Shown here: positions 1 through 11,867 of the stretch, piece by piece | Layout of the letters: the number at the start of each line of letters is the position of its first letter | How positions within the stretch are numbered: position 1 is the first letter of the stretch | Assembly: GCA_030248215.1 (NCBI GenBank) | Contig: JASANG010002137.1 | Span: 124,001 to 188,000 of the forward strand | Reading direction: 5' to 3' | Origin: Enoplolaimus lenunculus | Taxonomy: Eukaryota > Nematoda > Enoplea > Enoplida > Thoracostomopsidae | Length of the DNA stretch: 64,000 nucleotides | The notes under the pieces: generated by a model | Database searches by the model: none | What the model saw: the letters and a program-made list of their open reading frames with translations, nothing else | Told to the model about the DNA's origin: nothing | Position numbers and translations under genes: made by a program

Positions 1-908
1 ATAAAATTCTTACTTAGTCTTCTCCTAGCGTGGATTGAAAAAGGGAGTCCGTTATTATGCCGATACCTAAAACACTACCAAATTACAATTGGAAGGCATT
101 CCAGCTTTAATAATATAATGTACACTACAACAAAACAATTTAAAATATCCAATTGTTAGAATATATAATTTACACAAAAATAATATCAGCCACATTGATT
201 GTTCTTTTGTGGCTTGTTGTATACTATAATAATCACATACGAAGGACAAAATAAGATAGCAACATCAAAAAAATTTTGCGGAACAATTTTGACCAAATTG
301 AAAGCAAACTTGGGAGGATTCCCAGAATAAATAACCTTCATGTACATACAACTAGACCCCAACACTATTGAAAAAGGTAGCATAAATTGATTATAGGGTA
401 GTGAACACACGAAAACAATCCATTGTGGACATGGCAAATAAATACTGGAATTAGTATTGAATTAATACTGCGGTATACGAAGAAGCAAACACGATTCCTA
501 TCATTTTACTCAAAATAAGACGGTTTGCCGCTTCCGGCCGAAAAACTGTTGCCACTTTCATTCACGCAGTTCAACAACCAACAGAATGAATTTTAAGACA
601 TTACAAAACATCCGCGCGTTTCTAAAGTTCACACAGATCATCGTGCATGTGTATCAGTCAATGTCAATAAAACTAAACACGGTGCTTGACCATGGCTACA
701 TTTAACAGATGTTAACAATAGATATGTGCGTATTCGCTTAAAACAACTCTAAAATCTTAGAATTGTACAAAATTTCTTTGTTATAGTTGTTTATGTTTAG
801 AACTTCAAACTAAACAATAAAACGATGCATATTAACATGTTTGATGACAAATGTTGCACAAATGAAATCCAAACTTATCACAGCAACAGCCTCTCATGAA
901 CGCGGAGT
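1..908. other. Downstream flank / probable 3' UTR of the TBPL1-like gene
   Basis: This AT-rich stretch lies just past the stop codon of the minus-strand TBP-like factor gene. The short open frames here have no recognisable domain or convincing splice signals. The part next to the stop is likely 3' UTR, but I could not fix a polyadenylation site. Confidence 0.4.
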
Positions 909-3900
909 CTAAGGCACAAAATCAGGATCGTCTGCAGCATTATCTTCTGTTTCGTATGCACTCATATCGCTGTCGACATCTTTAAGGTTTCGGTCATTTG
1001 GGCGGCATGGTTCTACATCAATCATGTCTTCCTCATCGCTCGATGCAGCAAAATCTGGATCATCATTGGTTGTCCACAATTCAGCATCTGGGTTTCTACT
1101 CTTGCTTGTATTGCAACGACGAGTTTTCGACGCACGTCGTTTCGACGGCGATTGCTTACCTTTGGACAAAACCGTCACCACCTCCCTGTGCTTTCGCTTG
1201 CGATCGCTACTACTTTCTTCAAAATTTTTACTACATCGAGGTAATACGTACCCCATCTCGTCATATCCATACTGTTCTTGCTGTTCGACCATATCACACA
1301 GTCTATTTGTGGCTGTTTTAGTCCGATACGCTTTCACAGATCCAAAATATCTGCCATTGTCGTGTGCGCCAGACTTACTGGCACTTGGTAAACTGCGTAC
1401 TGGCATAGTTGGTCCATCTTTTGCAAACGGACTATCGCGTCCGCCGCTATCGACACTGTTTACGTCATCGTACTCAATGCTTTGATCAACTTCAATGTTC
1501 CACGGACTATCTTCTTCTAGTTCATATCTGCAAACAAACCCAACATACACGACGCCAGACTATCTGATGCGATTATTTTGGCTACTAATTTGATGTTTAA
1601 AATGTCAGCTGATGCCTGCTCATGCCCGTAGCAAACTCAACATGTTTTAGATAGGCCAAAAAAATTCAGAAAGGGCAAGCATTGATTTCGCTTGACTTAC
1701 AAGTGGGACTAAAACTACTCTGGGTTGACGAGGCCCGATGGACAATAATTTCCAAATCGGGTGGCCCAACAAAACCCTTCTGTGGCAACTGGGCAGTACC
1801 CGACGGCCTGAGATGGGCGGTATCAGTCTCGGATAGTCTCGGGATTTGGCTGGTCTCGGTCTAGGTCTCGCTTTTCTTCAGCCTCGGTGGTTTGCAAACC
1901 GAGACCAAAGAGGTGAACAAGTGATAAACAATTGCTACTATGGCTGAGCTAGTTTGAGGTTGACGAAAGGACGCAGCAGTGTTTTGCCCGTATTTTTTAC
2001 TAAATATATGTGTGAACCACTAAGAATTGGGTACTTGTTTACTTCCCTTTTTGGAGATAGTTTAGTGAAGGTTTTCAAATGTTGCGCTTGTGCCATTATT
2101 TATAAGTGATAAATAAACTAAAAAATAATGTTTGGTGGCGATTCATTAGTTTAATTGTATGAATTAAATGGCAATTCTGAACAGATAAAAATATTCAAAA
2201 CTTTAGTTAGAACAACCTTTTTAATTTAACTTCTCGGTCTCGGTCTTTCTTTTTTGACCGAGACCGCCCACGCCTGGCGACGGCACTGATTATTTTGCGA
2301 GCAAAAATATTTTAAGGGATCTAACATTTTTGATTTGTGCTTTGTCACAATAAAACCAAAGTGTTTTGTGTTTCCTTTAAAAATCGACTTTTGGGTAACC
2401 GGAGGGGTGATTTTGTTTCTCAAATCGCTGTATAATCAGGTAGCGGTGCTGAACGATCATTCGCTGTCTGTGTTGGTAGGCGAAATGCGCAAGTACTTAC
2501 GGGCCAAAACTATGATCCAAGGAAAAATTTTTGTGACTGCTTCACCTCTTTGGTCTCTGTTTGCAAACCGCCGAGACTGACAAAAGCCGAGATCGAGACC
2601 AGCCAAATCCCGAGACTTACCGAGACCGAGACCGCCCATCATGGCTATTCCATCATCAACTTTTGTCAAAACATAGCAGATACAGTTTATTAATAAAATT
2701 GAAGTAATTGCAAAAACACACATGTCGAAATACTTTTTGTCAAAGACAAAGTTTCCAATATTAAAATGATTAGAAATAATTTGACACAGAACCGTAATAA
2801 TTCCGGTTCCTGCATCTTTGACAGAAACCAGAACAGGAATAGAATTTTTGCAGGAATTCCGTCTTCTCGCCAGGGATGGGCGGTCTCGGTCAAAAAAGAA
2901 AGACCGAGACCGAGAAGTTAAATTAAAAAGGTTGTTCTAACTAAAGTTTTGAATATTTTTATCAGTTCACAATTACCATTTAATTCATACAATTAAACTA
3001 ATGAATCGCCACCAAACATTATTTTTTAGTTTATTTACCACTTAGAAATAATGGCACAAGCGCAACATTTGAAAACCTTCAAAAAACTATCGTCCGCCAG
3101 TGCCAATGATAAAAACTTTAAGTTGGGTGTCGGTCTCGCTTTTTTGATCGAGACCGCACACAACTAAAAATAGCTGAAAATTCGCTTAAGCCATTTTTTA
3201 GCAAGTTTTGTAAAAAGTCCAACAGTAATTCGGTGATGAAAATTATTTTAAATTCCGGTTCCATTTCCTGTTCCGGCAAAATTTATATCCTGATGGAACC
3301 CTGCTGAATACGTAAATGCGTAACTGGACTATAACAAATACATATTATATTCTCTTACGGATTCGCAAGCCTGCGGTTACGCAGCATGAGCATTCGTTGG
3401 CGGTCTGTCACAACATCGTGGTTACCACCTCGTCTTCTTCTTGAAACGCCCACCTTTGTTCCAGCTGCTGGATTACGATTTAAATTTTTGTGTCGCAACA
3501 GAACAGGCCACAAATCATCCATTACTGCAGCCACTGAATCCACAGATGTGGCTGAAACATGCATAGTTAGTTATAAGACGGAAAACATATTTAAATCTTA
3601 CAAGGTGACCATTTTTCCTAACTATACTGCAGAGTTCAACCGGTATTCCTGTTCCGGCCGGAATTCCTGCAAAAAGTCAATCCTAATTTTTACGGTTTTG
3701 TGGTACTTAACTTAGTCATAATCATATATTAAATAATGGAAACTTTTTGTTTAAAAAGTAGTACATAATTTCGAAAATGAGTGTTTTGTAGTTCAATTCT
3801 GTTAATAAACTGTTAGATTAGAAATCTGATGTGGTTTCGCAGAACTTTATGACGAAATAGCTGAAAATTCGCTTAAGGTATTTGTGGGCTACTTTTTTTG

Positions 3901-6900
3901 AAAAGGTCATCGTAATTCGGTGATAAAAATTATTTTAAATTTCGGTTCCTGTTCCTGCAAAAAAATTCAATTCCTGTTCGTGTTTCTGTTTCGGTAAATC
4001 TTAGTTCCTGTAGGAACCCTGCATAGTGATACGGTAGAAATTGCTGCCAGCATAAAATAGGGCATTGTCACCGAGTTTTTCGAATTTGGGCTTTATAAAA
4101 AAATTTTAACAACAAATTAGTCACAACAATGCACTTGTAAAATACTGGCTTATCTGAAAAATTTTCACAGCTTCAGGTTTCTATATAGATTCAGAAAATC
4201 AAATTGCAAAATAGCACTTCCGTTTCTTACCACCGGCTACAGTGCAACTGCCGCTTGCAAAGACTCGCACCGTTGCATTACGCTCGTCAGATCTCCACAT
4301 AAGACCAGTTTGTATTTCCGGCTCATAACTAAAATTGTGATATATATATTATATATATTATATCAGGTATTGACCGGATATTAATTTTACCGGATACCGG
4401 AACTGGATAGTAATTTTTGTACCGGAACCGAAGTCGGATAAAAAGTATTTGAGTCGCGCAAAAATACGTATTTATGGTTTCAAGACAATTGTTGTTTAAC
4501 CATTACCGAAAACAAAAATAAGATTTTTAACAAAAGTTTTGAATATTTTTGCCTGGTTTGAATTACAGTTTCATACAATTAAACTAATAAATCGCCACCA
4601 AACTTTATTTTTTACTTTATTTTTCACTTGGCTACGGTTCCCGTATCGTTCGAACAGGCTCGGGACAAATTCCACTGTCCCAAAACACCCTCAATACAAC
4701 CCTAATTCAAAGCTATCATGTTGTTTTTGATCCCGGGCAAACCGAATGCGTTTTTACACGATGCCTTAAATATTTTAAACGCAAAAAAATGCAACTATTT
4801 GTGATTTGTCACAATAAAATCAAAGTATTTCAGGTTTCCTTTCAAAAAGTAGAATTTTGGGTAATCGGAGGGGTCATTCTACTTCTCAAATCGCTGTATA
4901 ACCAGGTAGCGGTGCTCCACGATCGTTCGCTGTTTGTGTTGGTGGGCGAAATGCACAAGTACTTCAGGGCCAAAGCTGCGATCCTAGAAAATTTTTTGTG
5001 ATTGCTTCTCGCTTTTTCTCTCTTTGGTCTCGGTTTTCAAACCACCAAGACTGAAAAATTCGAGACCGAGACTGAGACCAGCCAAATCCCAAGACTTGCC
5101 GGGACCGAAACCGCCCATCCCTGCTCTTGACTTGCTGTAAAAAACAGTTTTATGATATTTAGGACCACAATCGCTAAGTATCCGGCATCTGGTCGCTAAG
5201 TATCCGGCATCTGGTAGGTGCATGCCGGATCCCGGATGTCGATTTTTTGCCAAACATTAAACCGAAACCAGATGTCCGGTCGATCCCGGAATTTGCGTAT
5301 ATATGTGTTTTCGCGCGTGTGTGTCAACTTTGACATATAAAAATTCAAGAAAAATTGATTTTCACAATTAGTTAAAAGCTTGATAAAATGAAATGTCAAT
5401 ACGAAAATACATCAACAGACCACAAACCTTGCTGTTTTCGGATTCTCCCTAGCCATGTCGATTATGTTAACCGCAAATGGCAATTTGCAAGTCGCCAGAA
5501 TATTGATAATGCGAAATTTGTGTATAGAGCGAATTCGAGGAAAAATTCGCTTTAAAGCATGAGCCATTTTGAACGCAGCACATTTAGCATTAGATTCACT
5601 ACAATGTCAAACATAACACAATAGATCGTACAGACATTTACAATGATTTCAACTAATGTCCGATCTGATATTGCTGCTTTTATATGTTTAATAGTGCAAA
5701 ATACATAAACTTTTGACTGAATAGTGAACAAATTAAAGCAAGACACGAATCACATACTTATGACATAGTTACTGCAGAAGGTTTTATGCATTTGAAATGC
5801 CCGATGTCACACATGTACTAGTTTTCCCCTACAATTCATTATTTAAAAAACTGTTTCATTTAAGTTATCTTCATCGTACTCTTGACGTAATCAAGTTAGC
5901 GCTGTGTCCGACAGCACATTCAGTTTCTTCCGAAACTGTGAAAACTGGTTCCATCAAACTGGTTTTGAGCTCAGGTTGAATTTCAATTCACAATGTTGTA
6001 TCGTTCAGTGCCAAACACGTCACAAGTAAATATACGTACGTACGTGTCTATGATTTTACACACGTCAAAGTAAATATAGTGTCCATGATTTTACCAACTA
6101 GCAACTCATATCACATACATTAAATAACACCGACTAACCTTTTACAACCCGTGATCATAATTTTTCCCTGAGACCATATCTGAATGAAACATCTAGGATT
6201 TCTGAACTGTTTGATAACACACTAAAATATCAAAAATACGATACTGCTAATTTAGTGTAAACGTAGTAGCTCACCGTGCTTAGAAATCACCATAGTTCAA
6301 CGATAGACTTTGCCTTCCCACTTTATATTTTAGAACGTTATTTAATTACGTATTATTCAAAAATGTTCTGCTTCTGGGCATCTACTGATCTGAGATAAAG
6401 CAATAAATACGCAACAGTCTTAAGTTGGCCCTGTAGCAAATACAAACTAATTGTAATTTACATTGTGCAGTAATATTTAATACCATCAACGGCTTTTGCG
6501 TGTTTTACGTATACAACCTACATTAGCCCAAACATCGATACGAAATACAAAAGGTAGGCTAATGGCTCAAAAACCACACAGATACCCCTTTTGAACGGTC
6601 GTGCATACAATTGACCATATTCATTGCAATTTTTCGAAGATCCAGGTGGCAATGCACCGAAAATTGCACCACAACGTTGTGAATGTGAATATCAACAGGA
6701 CCAGAATCGCTATCATCATCATCATTAAGAGCGAGGTTGGGTTGAGCATGGTTCTGTGTGCCATTTAATCCACCATTATTACAATGAACTGGTTGTGTAT
6801 TGCAATTAATTTCGTTGCTTTGATGACACGAATCTTGATGAGACATATTCGAAAACAAATGAGTTGACGACGCTGGCAATATCTGAGTACCCGTTTGTGC

Positions 6901-7005
6901 AGCGACGTGTTGGAAATTTGAAGTAGCAGTTACCGCACGGTTAGGACCTTCGAATGTAACAGTAACATAATTAGGCTTCAAAAATTGTTGTGTACGATTT
7001 AACAT
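909..7005 (-). CDS. TBPL1: TBP-like factor (TBPL1/TRF2 type)
   Basis: A TBP-related factor that replaces TBP on TATA-less promoters by binding TFIIA and TFIIB in the nucleus. Coding exons, in order: 7005-6586, 6221-6139, 5598-5428, 4328-4231, 3551-3359, 1527-909. All have GT-AG borders and compatible phases, giving 527 residues. Seen: repeat 1 starts near residue 103 (VDIHIHNVVVQFSVHCHLDL) and continues with IWSQGKIMITG, then IINILATCKLPFAV; repeat 2 has YEPEIQTGLMWRS, ATVRVFASGSCTVAG and SVDSVAAVMDDLWPVL. These align block by block with the animal TBPL1 core and lack TBP's phenylalanine pattern. Vertebrate TBPL1 is about 186 aa. Here there is an Asn/Gln-rich N-terminal arm of about 100 residues and a charged tail of about 250, with a basic run (SRRRRGG) and a final acidic segment, closer in build to fly TRF2. 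The exon 3 donor is AAG|GTTTGT, weaker than the others. The start is the first in-frame ATG of exon 1; an upstream coding exon is possible. Confidence 0.92.
1808..2276 (+). mobile_element. hAT-like non-autonomous DNA transposon, family A copy 1
   Basis: About 470 bp in the last TBPL1 intron. The ends are versions of CAGGGATGGGCGGTCTCGGT (start CTGAGATGGGCGG, end CCGCCCACGCCTG). It is flanked by CCGACGGC (1800-1807) and GCGACGGC (2277-2284), an 8-bp duplication with 7 of 8 matching, as the hAT superfamily makes. No transposase frame is visible. Confidence 0.8.
2290..2655 (-). mobile_element. hAT-like family A, partial copy 2
   Basis: The other half of the family A element, ending in CCGAGACCGCCCATCATGG near 2625-2643. 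It shares a long internal segment (about 2330-2570) with 4790-5000 and, inverted, with 7130-7480. No complete transposase is seen. Confidence 0.65.
2656..3310. mobile_element. Family B MITE pieces around a family A insertion
   Basis: 2690-2870 and 3165-3305 are parts of a second MITE family marked by repeated AGGAACAGGAAC and CCTGTTCCGG and by GGAACCCTGC at one end. Between them, 2871-3163 is a family A end fragment starting with an intact CAGGGATGGGCGGTCTC. The two family B parts lie in opposite orientations, so this is a compound of insertions and not one split copy. Confidence 0.55.
3630..4021 (+). mobile_element. Family B MITE, near-complete
   Basis: About 390 bp inside a TBPL1 intron. 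It begins CAGAGTTCAACCGG and ends GGAACCCTG, with imperfect inverted ends rich in TTCCTGTTCC. The ends resemble hAT ends, but I do not see a clean target duplication. There is no coding capacity. Confidence 0.6.
4360..4445. repeat. Fragment of the 'CCGGATA' repeat family C
   Basis: A short stretch with clustered CCGGATA and CCGGAAC motifs. Related stretches lie at 5150-5310, 14812-14880, 15545-15610, 18690-18745, 24055-24125 and 60065-60110. The copy at 14812 begins CAGGGTGCGACCGGATA, an hAT-like end, so these are likely MITE ends. Confidence 0.45.
4520..5123 (-). mobile_element. hAT-like family A, copy 4
   Basis: About 600 bp in a TBPL1 intron, ending in CCGCCCATCCCTG at 5111-5123. The inner part shares the segment present at 2330-2570, and the 4530-4740 part matches 7600-7700 inverted. 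The far end is eroded. No intact transposase frame. Confidence 0.65.
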
Positions 7006-7149
7006 TACTACTCTGCTTAATTTCGATTATTGATCGAAATGAAACTTCGAGCAAAGTTTGTATTTTGGAAAAGCGTTTTATTTTTTGTAATCGGTGGTCC
7101 AAGCTGTTTTGATTGACAACTTATTATCTTCTAAGCCGTTTATTAGCTA

Positions 7150-7800
7150 TAGGCAAGGATGGACGATCTCGACAATTCTTGGTCTTGACAATCTCAGAAT
7201 TTTGCTGGTGTCGGTCTCGCTTTCTGTCAATCTCGGTGGTTTCCAAACCAAGACCAAAGAGGTGAAAAAGAGATAAGCAATCGCAAAATTTTCCTTGGAA
7301 CACAGTTTTAGCCCGGAAGTACTTGCGCATTTCGCCTACCACCACAGATAGCGAACGATCGTGGAGCACCGCTACCTGGTTATGCAGTGGTTTGAGAAAC
7401 AGAATGACCCCTCCGGTTACCGAAAAGTCGATTTTTAATGGAAACACAAAACACTTTGGTTTTATTGTGGCAAAGCACAAATAGTTGAATTTTCGAGTTT
7501 AAAACATTTATGGCATCGTATAAAAAATATGGCTAATCCGCATTCATAACGTCTACGCTATGTTAAAAAATTTCCCGTCTTTCGGTTTGCCCGGGATCAA
7601 AAACAACACTACAGCTTTGAGTTAGGGATATACTGAGGGTGTTTTGAGAGTGGGATTTGTCCCCACCTTTTCGAAGGATATGGGGACAGTAGCCAACTGA
7701 AAAATAAAGTAATGCGAATTGATTTCAGCACTAAATAGTAAATACTAAAAGGTTTTTGAGTGCGAGGTCTGAATTTGTCTATAAATCTCCAAAACACATA
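7150..7800 (+). mobile_element. hAT-like family A, copy 5
   Basis: It starts with a drifted terminus (CAAGGATGGACGATCTCG, 7154) and carries the shared internal segment inverted relative to copies 2 and 4. It lies upstream of the TBPL1 exon at 7005, in the putative first intron. Confidence 0.6.
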
Positions 7801-7825
7801 TATGATAGCTAGCTATCTGCTAACC

Positions 7826-8237
7826 ACGGTTTCAACAGGAACGAAATTTTGCCGGAACAGGAACAGAAATTTAATTTCTCTACAGGAACCGGAATTTGAA
7901 ATAGTTTTCATCACCAAATTACTTTTGGATTTTTAAGAAAACTTGCCAAAAATGGCTTAAGCGCATTTTCAGCTATTTCACCATCAAATTTTGCGAAAAT
8001 ATGACATAAACAGTTTATTAAAAAATTGAGCTAATTGCAAAAACACTCATTTCGAAATAAGAAATTGCAAAAACGCTCATTTCGAAATAACAATTTTCAA
8101 AAGACAAAGTTTCCCATATTTAAATGATTATATATTAATAATTGAACCCAAAACCGTAAAAATTCCCGTTTCTGCATCTTTGAATGCAGGAACAGGAACA
8201 GGAATTGAATTTTTGCTGGAAATCCGGTTGAACCCTG
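7826..8237 (-). mobile_element. Family B MITE, second near-complete copy
   Basis: About 410 bp, reverse orientation relative to 3630-4021. It ends in GGTTGAACCCTG and shows the same AGGAACAGGAAC-rich arms and internal AAAACGCTCATTTCG-like segment. A further fragment lies at about 8560-8790. Confidence 0.55.
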
Positions 8238-8989
8238 CAACTAACTAATCAACATATTATCTTTATAGGTTTCGCTACTAAAGGGATTTTAAGCGTGAGA
8301 AATCAAAATTAATTATTTACATTCAAAACAGATAAACGACTAACTAGCTACTAACTAATTTGTATATCGCCTATAATGCTCGACAGCGACATATTTACTT
8401 TTTACGTACCGCTCTAGTTAAATATATATTCCAAGCTTATAAAACAAACGCAAATTTTGAACCGTTTATTTTACAAGGCTTAACTGATTATGCTAAAATA
8501 TTGAAAGTTTGTCTATTAAAAGTTGTCATTTCTAGATGGGTGTCTTTACAATTAGTTGAATTTGGTCAATAAACTGTTACATTAAAAATCTGATTGGTTT
8601 TCGCAAAACATGTTGATGAAATTGCTGAAATTTGGTTTACGCAATTTGTGGGCTAGGTTTCTAAAACATCCAACAGTGATTCGGTGATGAAAATTATTTT
8701 AAATTCCGATTGCAGTTCCTGTTCCAGTTCGTGCAATGAAATTCAGTTCCTATTCCTGTTCCGGTAGTTCAGTTTATCCCCACTTTAAGTTAATCAACCT
8801 TAGCCTAGCTAGTTATTGGATTTTTCTCTTCTCGGTTTCCATTGGAAATCCTACTGAAGAAACCAATTAAATCATTTAAAATCAAAACTTATTTACCGAG
8901 ACTACCATTAGGCATTACGAAAACATTACGTTTTCGGACATAAATCTGGTAAATATATGTATACAGGTTAGCTTAAAAAGATATCTAAC

Positions 8990-9248
8990 CTGATGGTATT
9001 TCACGCAACGGAATAATCGTAATCATTTTTGACGTACCAACGCTTGAACCTGGTGAAATTTGAAGTATGTGTCTCGGAAGGCACGGTTGTGGCGCTGAAA
9101 CAGGCTTGTAGATTTCAGTAACATCATTTTGAAGGTTTACTGTTAATTTGGAACACCCAGGAAAGCCTATTTTCTCATCGAATGCACCAGGCACCGACGA
9201 CCGAGGTGAGCACGACGCTTTGTGAGATGGCTGATGCGTCATGGACAT
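8990..9248 (-). CDS. Probable extra 5' coding exon of the TBPL1-like gene
   Basis: An open exon starting at an ATG (9248) and ending with a good donor, TCAG|GTTAGAT, in phase 1. It codes 86 residues rich in Ser and Pro (starting MSMTHQPSHK) with no known domain. Joined to an acceptor at 7012-7011 (cagag|TAGTAATG), the frame runs as IPS-V-V-M straight into the TBPL1 exon 1 frame, giving about 615 aa. The other nearby acceptor would bring a stop just before that ATG, so this exon may instead be 5' UTR of a short isoform or belong to another transcript. Confidence 0.45.
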
Positions 9249-10050
9249 GACGAATAGCTACTAACTTTGTAATAAATTTACTATTTTTGAAGAAGACAAA
9301 CAAAATGAAAAACTGAAATGAGTGGCTAAACATATTAAACCGACGATACAACTATAGGTTTGCCAGTGTTCATAAACTATCCTCTTATACTTAGATTTAC
9401 TTTCAAGTATACGTCACGATCACCAAAATTCTTTCGTAATAACTTCTAAGACAAGTTAGTATTCTGCAAACCACTTATAATGATTTACATACAACTTATT
9501 TTTAACAAAAATACAATTTTAACATTAACACAGCTAACATTAAAGTACTAGCTATACCACTTTCTGGAACTCAAACAGCGTGCTTCCGAAGCCTAATTAG
9601 TGATAAAATTATGTACTTTTCAGTTTTATAATAAAATTCACAGTTGATTGAGTTTATTCCTGATTTCATATATTGTAGTGGGAAATGATAAGAGAAATCA
9701 AAGCTTGGACAATCAGAAAACTGCAAAGAAATATAAATCTTTTTTGACAGTAGTTTTTATTCCACTTTAGTCATGACGTGATTTGAAACCAGACCACAAT
9801 ATTACGAATGGATAAAATCTAATTTTGTACCAGTTTTCAAAGACGCCGCAACCGCTACTCCGACTCTAATAGCAGAGTCAAAGGAGGCCGCCACATTTGT
9901 ACGAAGGTTAGTAACCAAAATAGCGTTCGACTTCGCACTCGGTGCGCCCCCAACTTTTTCCACTACTGTATATCACACGACCCCTTTTAATAGAAATTTG
10001 CGGATCCCCCACTGCTTTGGATATAAAATGTTTAAAAACTTGAAGCTCGA
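9249..10050. other. Intergenic, no gene seen
   Basis: Between the TBPL1 5' exon and the LINE fragment I see no coding exon, RNA gene or clear repeat. Promoter elements of the minus-strand gene probably lie in its first part, but none can be pinned from the sequence. Confidence 0.4.
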
Positions 10051-10054
10051 GTTC

Positions 10055-11517
10055 GAACGAACGGGTGATTCATGCCTCCAGATGGTCAAGATAAAATGCT
10101 AGAGTTTTTGAACAATAACAATCTGTTTTCAAAAAAGCAGTATGGTTTTCTGCCTAAAAGATCCACCTGTAGTCAGTTGATCCAGACAACCCACAGTCTA
10201 GCACTTTTTCTAAACAATAGTAGCTACATGGGGGCGGATGTTATATATATAGACTTTGCCAAAGCATTTGACACTGTGAATCATAGAAAGCTTTTGATAA
10301 AACTTTCCTCATATGGGCTTAGAGGTTCACTCTTGCGTTGGATAAACGCGTTTCTTCAAAATCGTACGCAGCGGGTTAAAATCGATGACTGCTATTCTAC
10401 ACGCGAGCCGGTTACTTCTGGGGTCCCGCAAGGTTCTGTATTGGGTCCTATGTTATTTTTAGTTTATATCAATGATATTCTTGATCTTTTACATGATGTA
10501 CATGTTGAGATGTACGCAGACGATTTGAAACTATATGTAGGAATTACTAGGTCTGACCCGCTGAAATCTCGGAGCACACTACAATATGCGTTGGATATCG
10601 TTCATGATTATGCTAATATGTGGCAATTAAAACTTGCCGTGAATAAATGCAAAGTTGTGCATTTTGGCTGCGCTAACGAACCTTTGAATGTTCGCTACTG
10701 TATTGGCAGCGAGGTCCTTGCCAGCGCAAATGAGGTAAATGATCTTGGAGTTATTTTCGAGCGTTCATTGAAATTTTCTAGGCACTGTGATTATATAGCT
10801 CATAAAGCAAACAAGACAATAAACATACTTTTTAGATGCTTCCCGTCTTTCTCACTATCCCAGTATATATCTGCGTATAAGTCATTTGTTATTCCAATAT
10901 TGGATTATTGTTCAAATGTATGGAACCCTGTTTTGCTGTGTGATATTGACAAAATTGAGAAAGTACAGCGCTATTTTACTAGAAGACTCTATTTCAAATT
11001 TAAGTGAGGAGACAAAACTTACCGTTCTAGGCTAGGGGAACTTGAGCTTGAATCGTTAGAATATCGCCGACTAAAGTCCGATTTAGCCATGTTGTATAAG
11101 CTTATTTTTAAGGAACTTGATCTGAATATAGATAGCTGTTTGCATTTTTTTGGAACTTCTCGCACCAGGAAAAACGACCTTAGCTTGAATTTTCCGAAGT
11201 TCATTAATTTAGCTGGTCGTGGTTCGTTCTTCTATCGGGTTGTATCCTCCTGGAATAGCCTACCTAACAATATAAATGGGCTACCGGGTCCCCGAGCAGG
11301 TTCTCTTCCCCAGTTTCTTCGACGACTCCCTCGCGACGCACTTAAAAAATTTCTGAAGTATGACCGCCATGAACAGTTAACCTTATAGATCGATTTCGGT
11401 TGGATGTTAGAGAGGTTTGCCCCTCCTTTCTAACTTATTTTATTTGCCTATTCATATTCGTATCTTAAATACGCATGTATGTTTAATCGGTGAATAAACT
11501 TTTGACTTTGACTTTGA
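10055..11517 (+). mobile_element. Truncated non-LTR retrotransposon (CR1/Jockey group), reverse transcriptase
   Basis: A LINE fragment holding most of the RT domain and the C-terminal region; the endonuclease part and 5' end are missing. Counting from the codon at 10072: YGFLPKRSTC near residues 24-33, catalytic block IDFAKAFDTVNH near 60, SGVPQGSVLGP near 116, and YADD at 148-151. The frame is interrupted by one in-frame TGA at 11005-11007 and continues in the same frame to a stop at 11386-11388, including a conserved-looking C-terminal block (FYRVVSSWNSLP). The 3' end is a short run of TTTGAC units, as in LINEs with microsatellite-like tails instead of poly(A). It looks dead but fairly young. 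The clade within the group is not certain. Confidence 0.9.
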
Positions 11518-11521
11518 TATC

Positions 11522-11620
11522 CAGGGTGTAAACGAATAGTAAAAATAGCGGAAACAGAAACGGACAGTGATCAAAATAATGGAAACAGGGTATATTTATA
11601 ACTTTCACACCAATTGTATA
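11522..11620 (+). repeat. MITE end, family D (CAGGGTGTAAA)
   Basis: It starts CAGGGTGTAAACGA right after the LINE tail and continues with GGAAAC-rich sequence. Similar starts occur near 27660 and, drifted, at 19938. A matching opposite end, TTTACACCCTG, lies at about 29025-29036. Confidence 0.45.
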
Positions 11621-11867
11621 AATCAACTTTTCTTTGGTGTAGAGACGACTTTATAACATATTTTTAAAACGGTTTTCAGATTCCGTGTTGGAAGCATGTA
11701 TATGTTTTGACATTCACGGATAAATTCCGTAGCTAGCTGTATATACTTAATGTTTTTCACCATAATGATTTCCAATAACTCGGAAAGTTTTGCCCATTAA
11801 ACACTTCACGGCAGTCCTCAACAGATGGAATTAACAGGTTGAGCTGAGAAACAAATAAGGATGTTAC

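Noticed and set aside
2335-2580. 81-codon frame shared with 4789-5001 and 7124-7480
   Set aside because: Similarity follows from nucleotide identity of family A MITE copies; no hAT transposase motif could be recognised, so not called as a gene.
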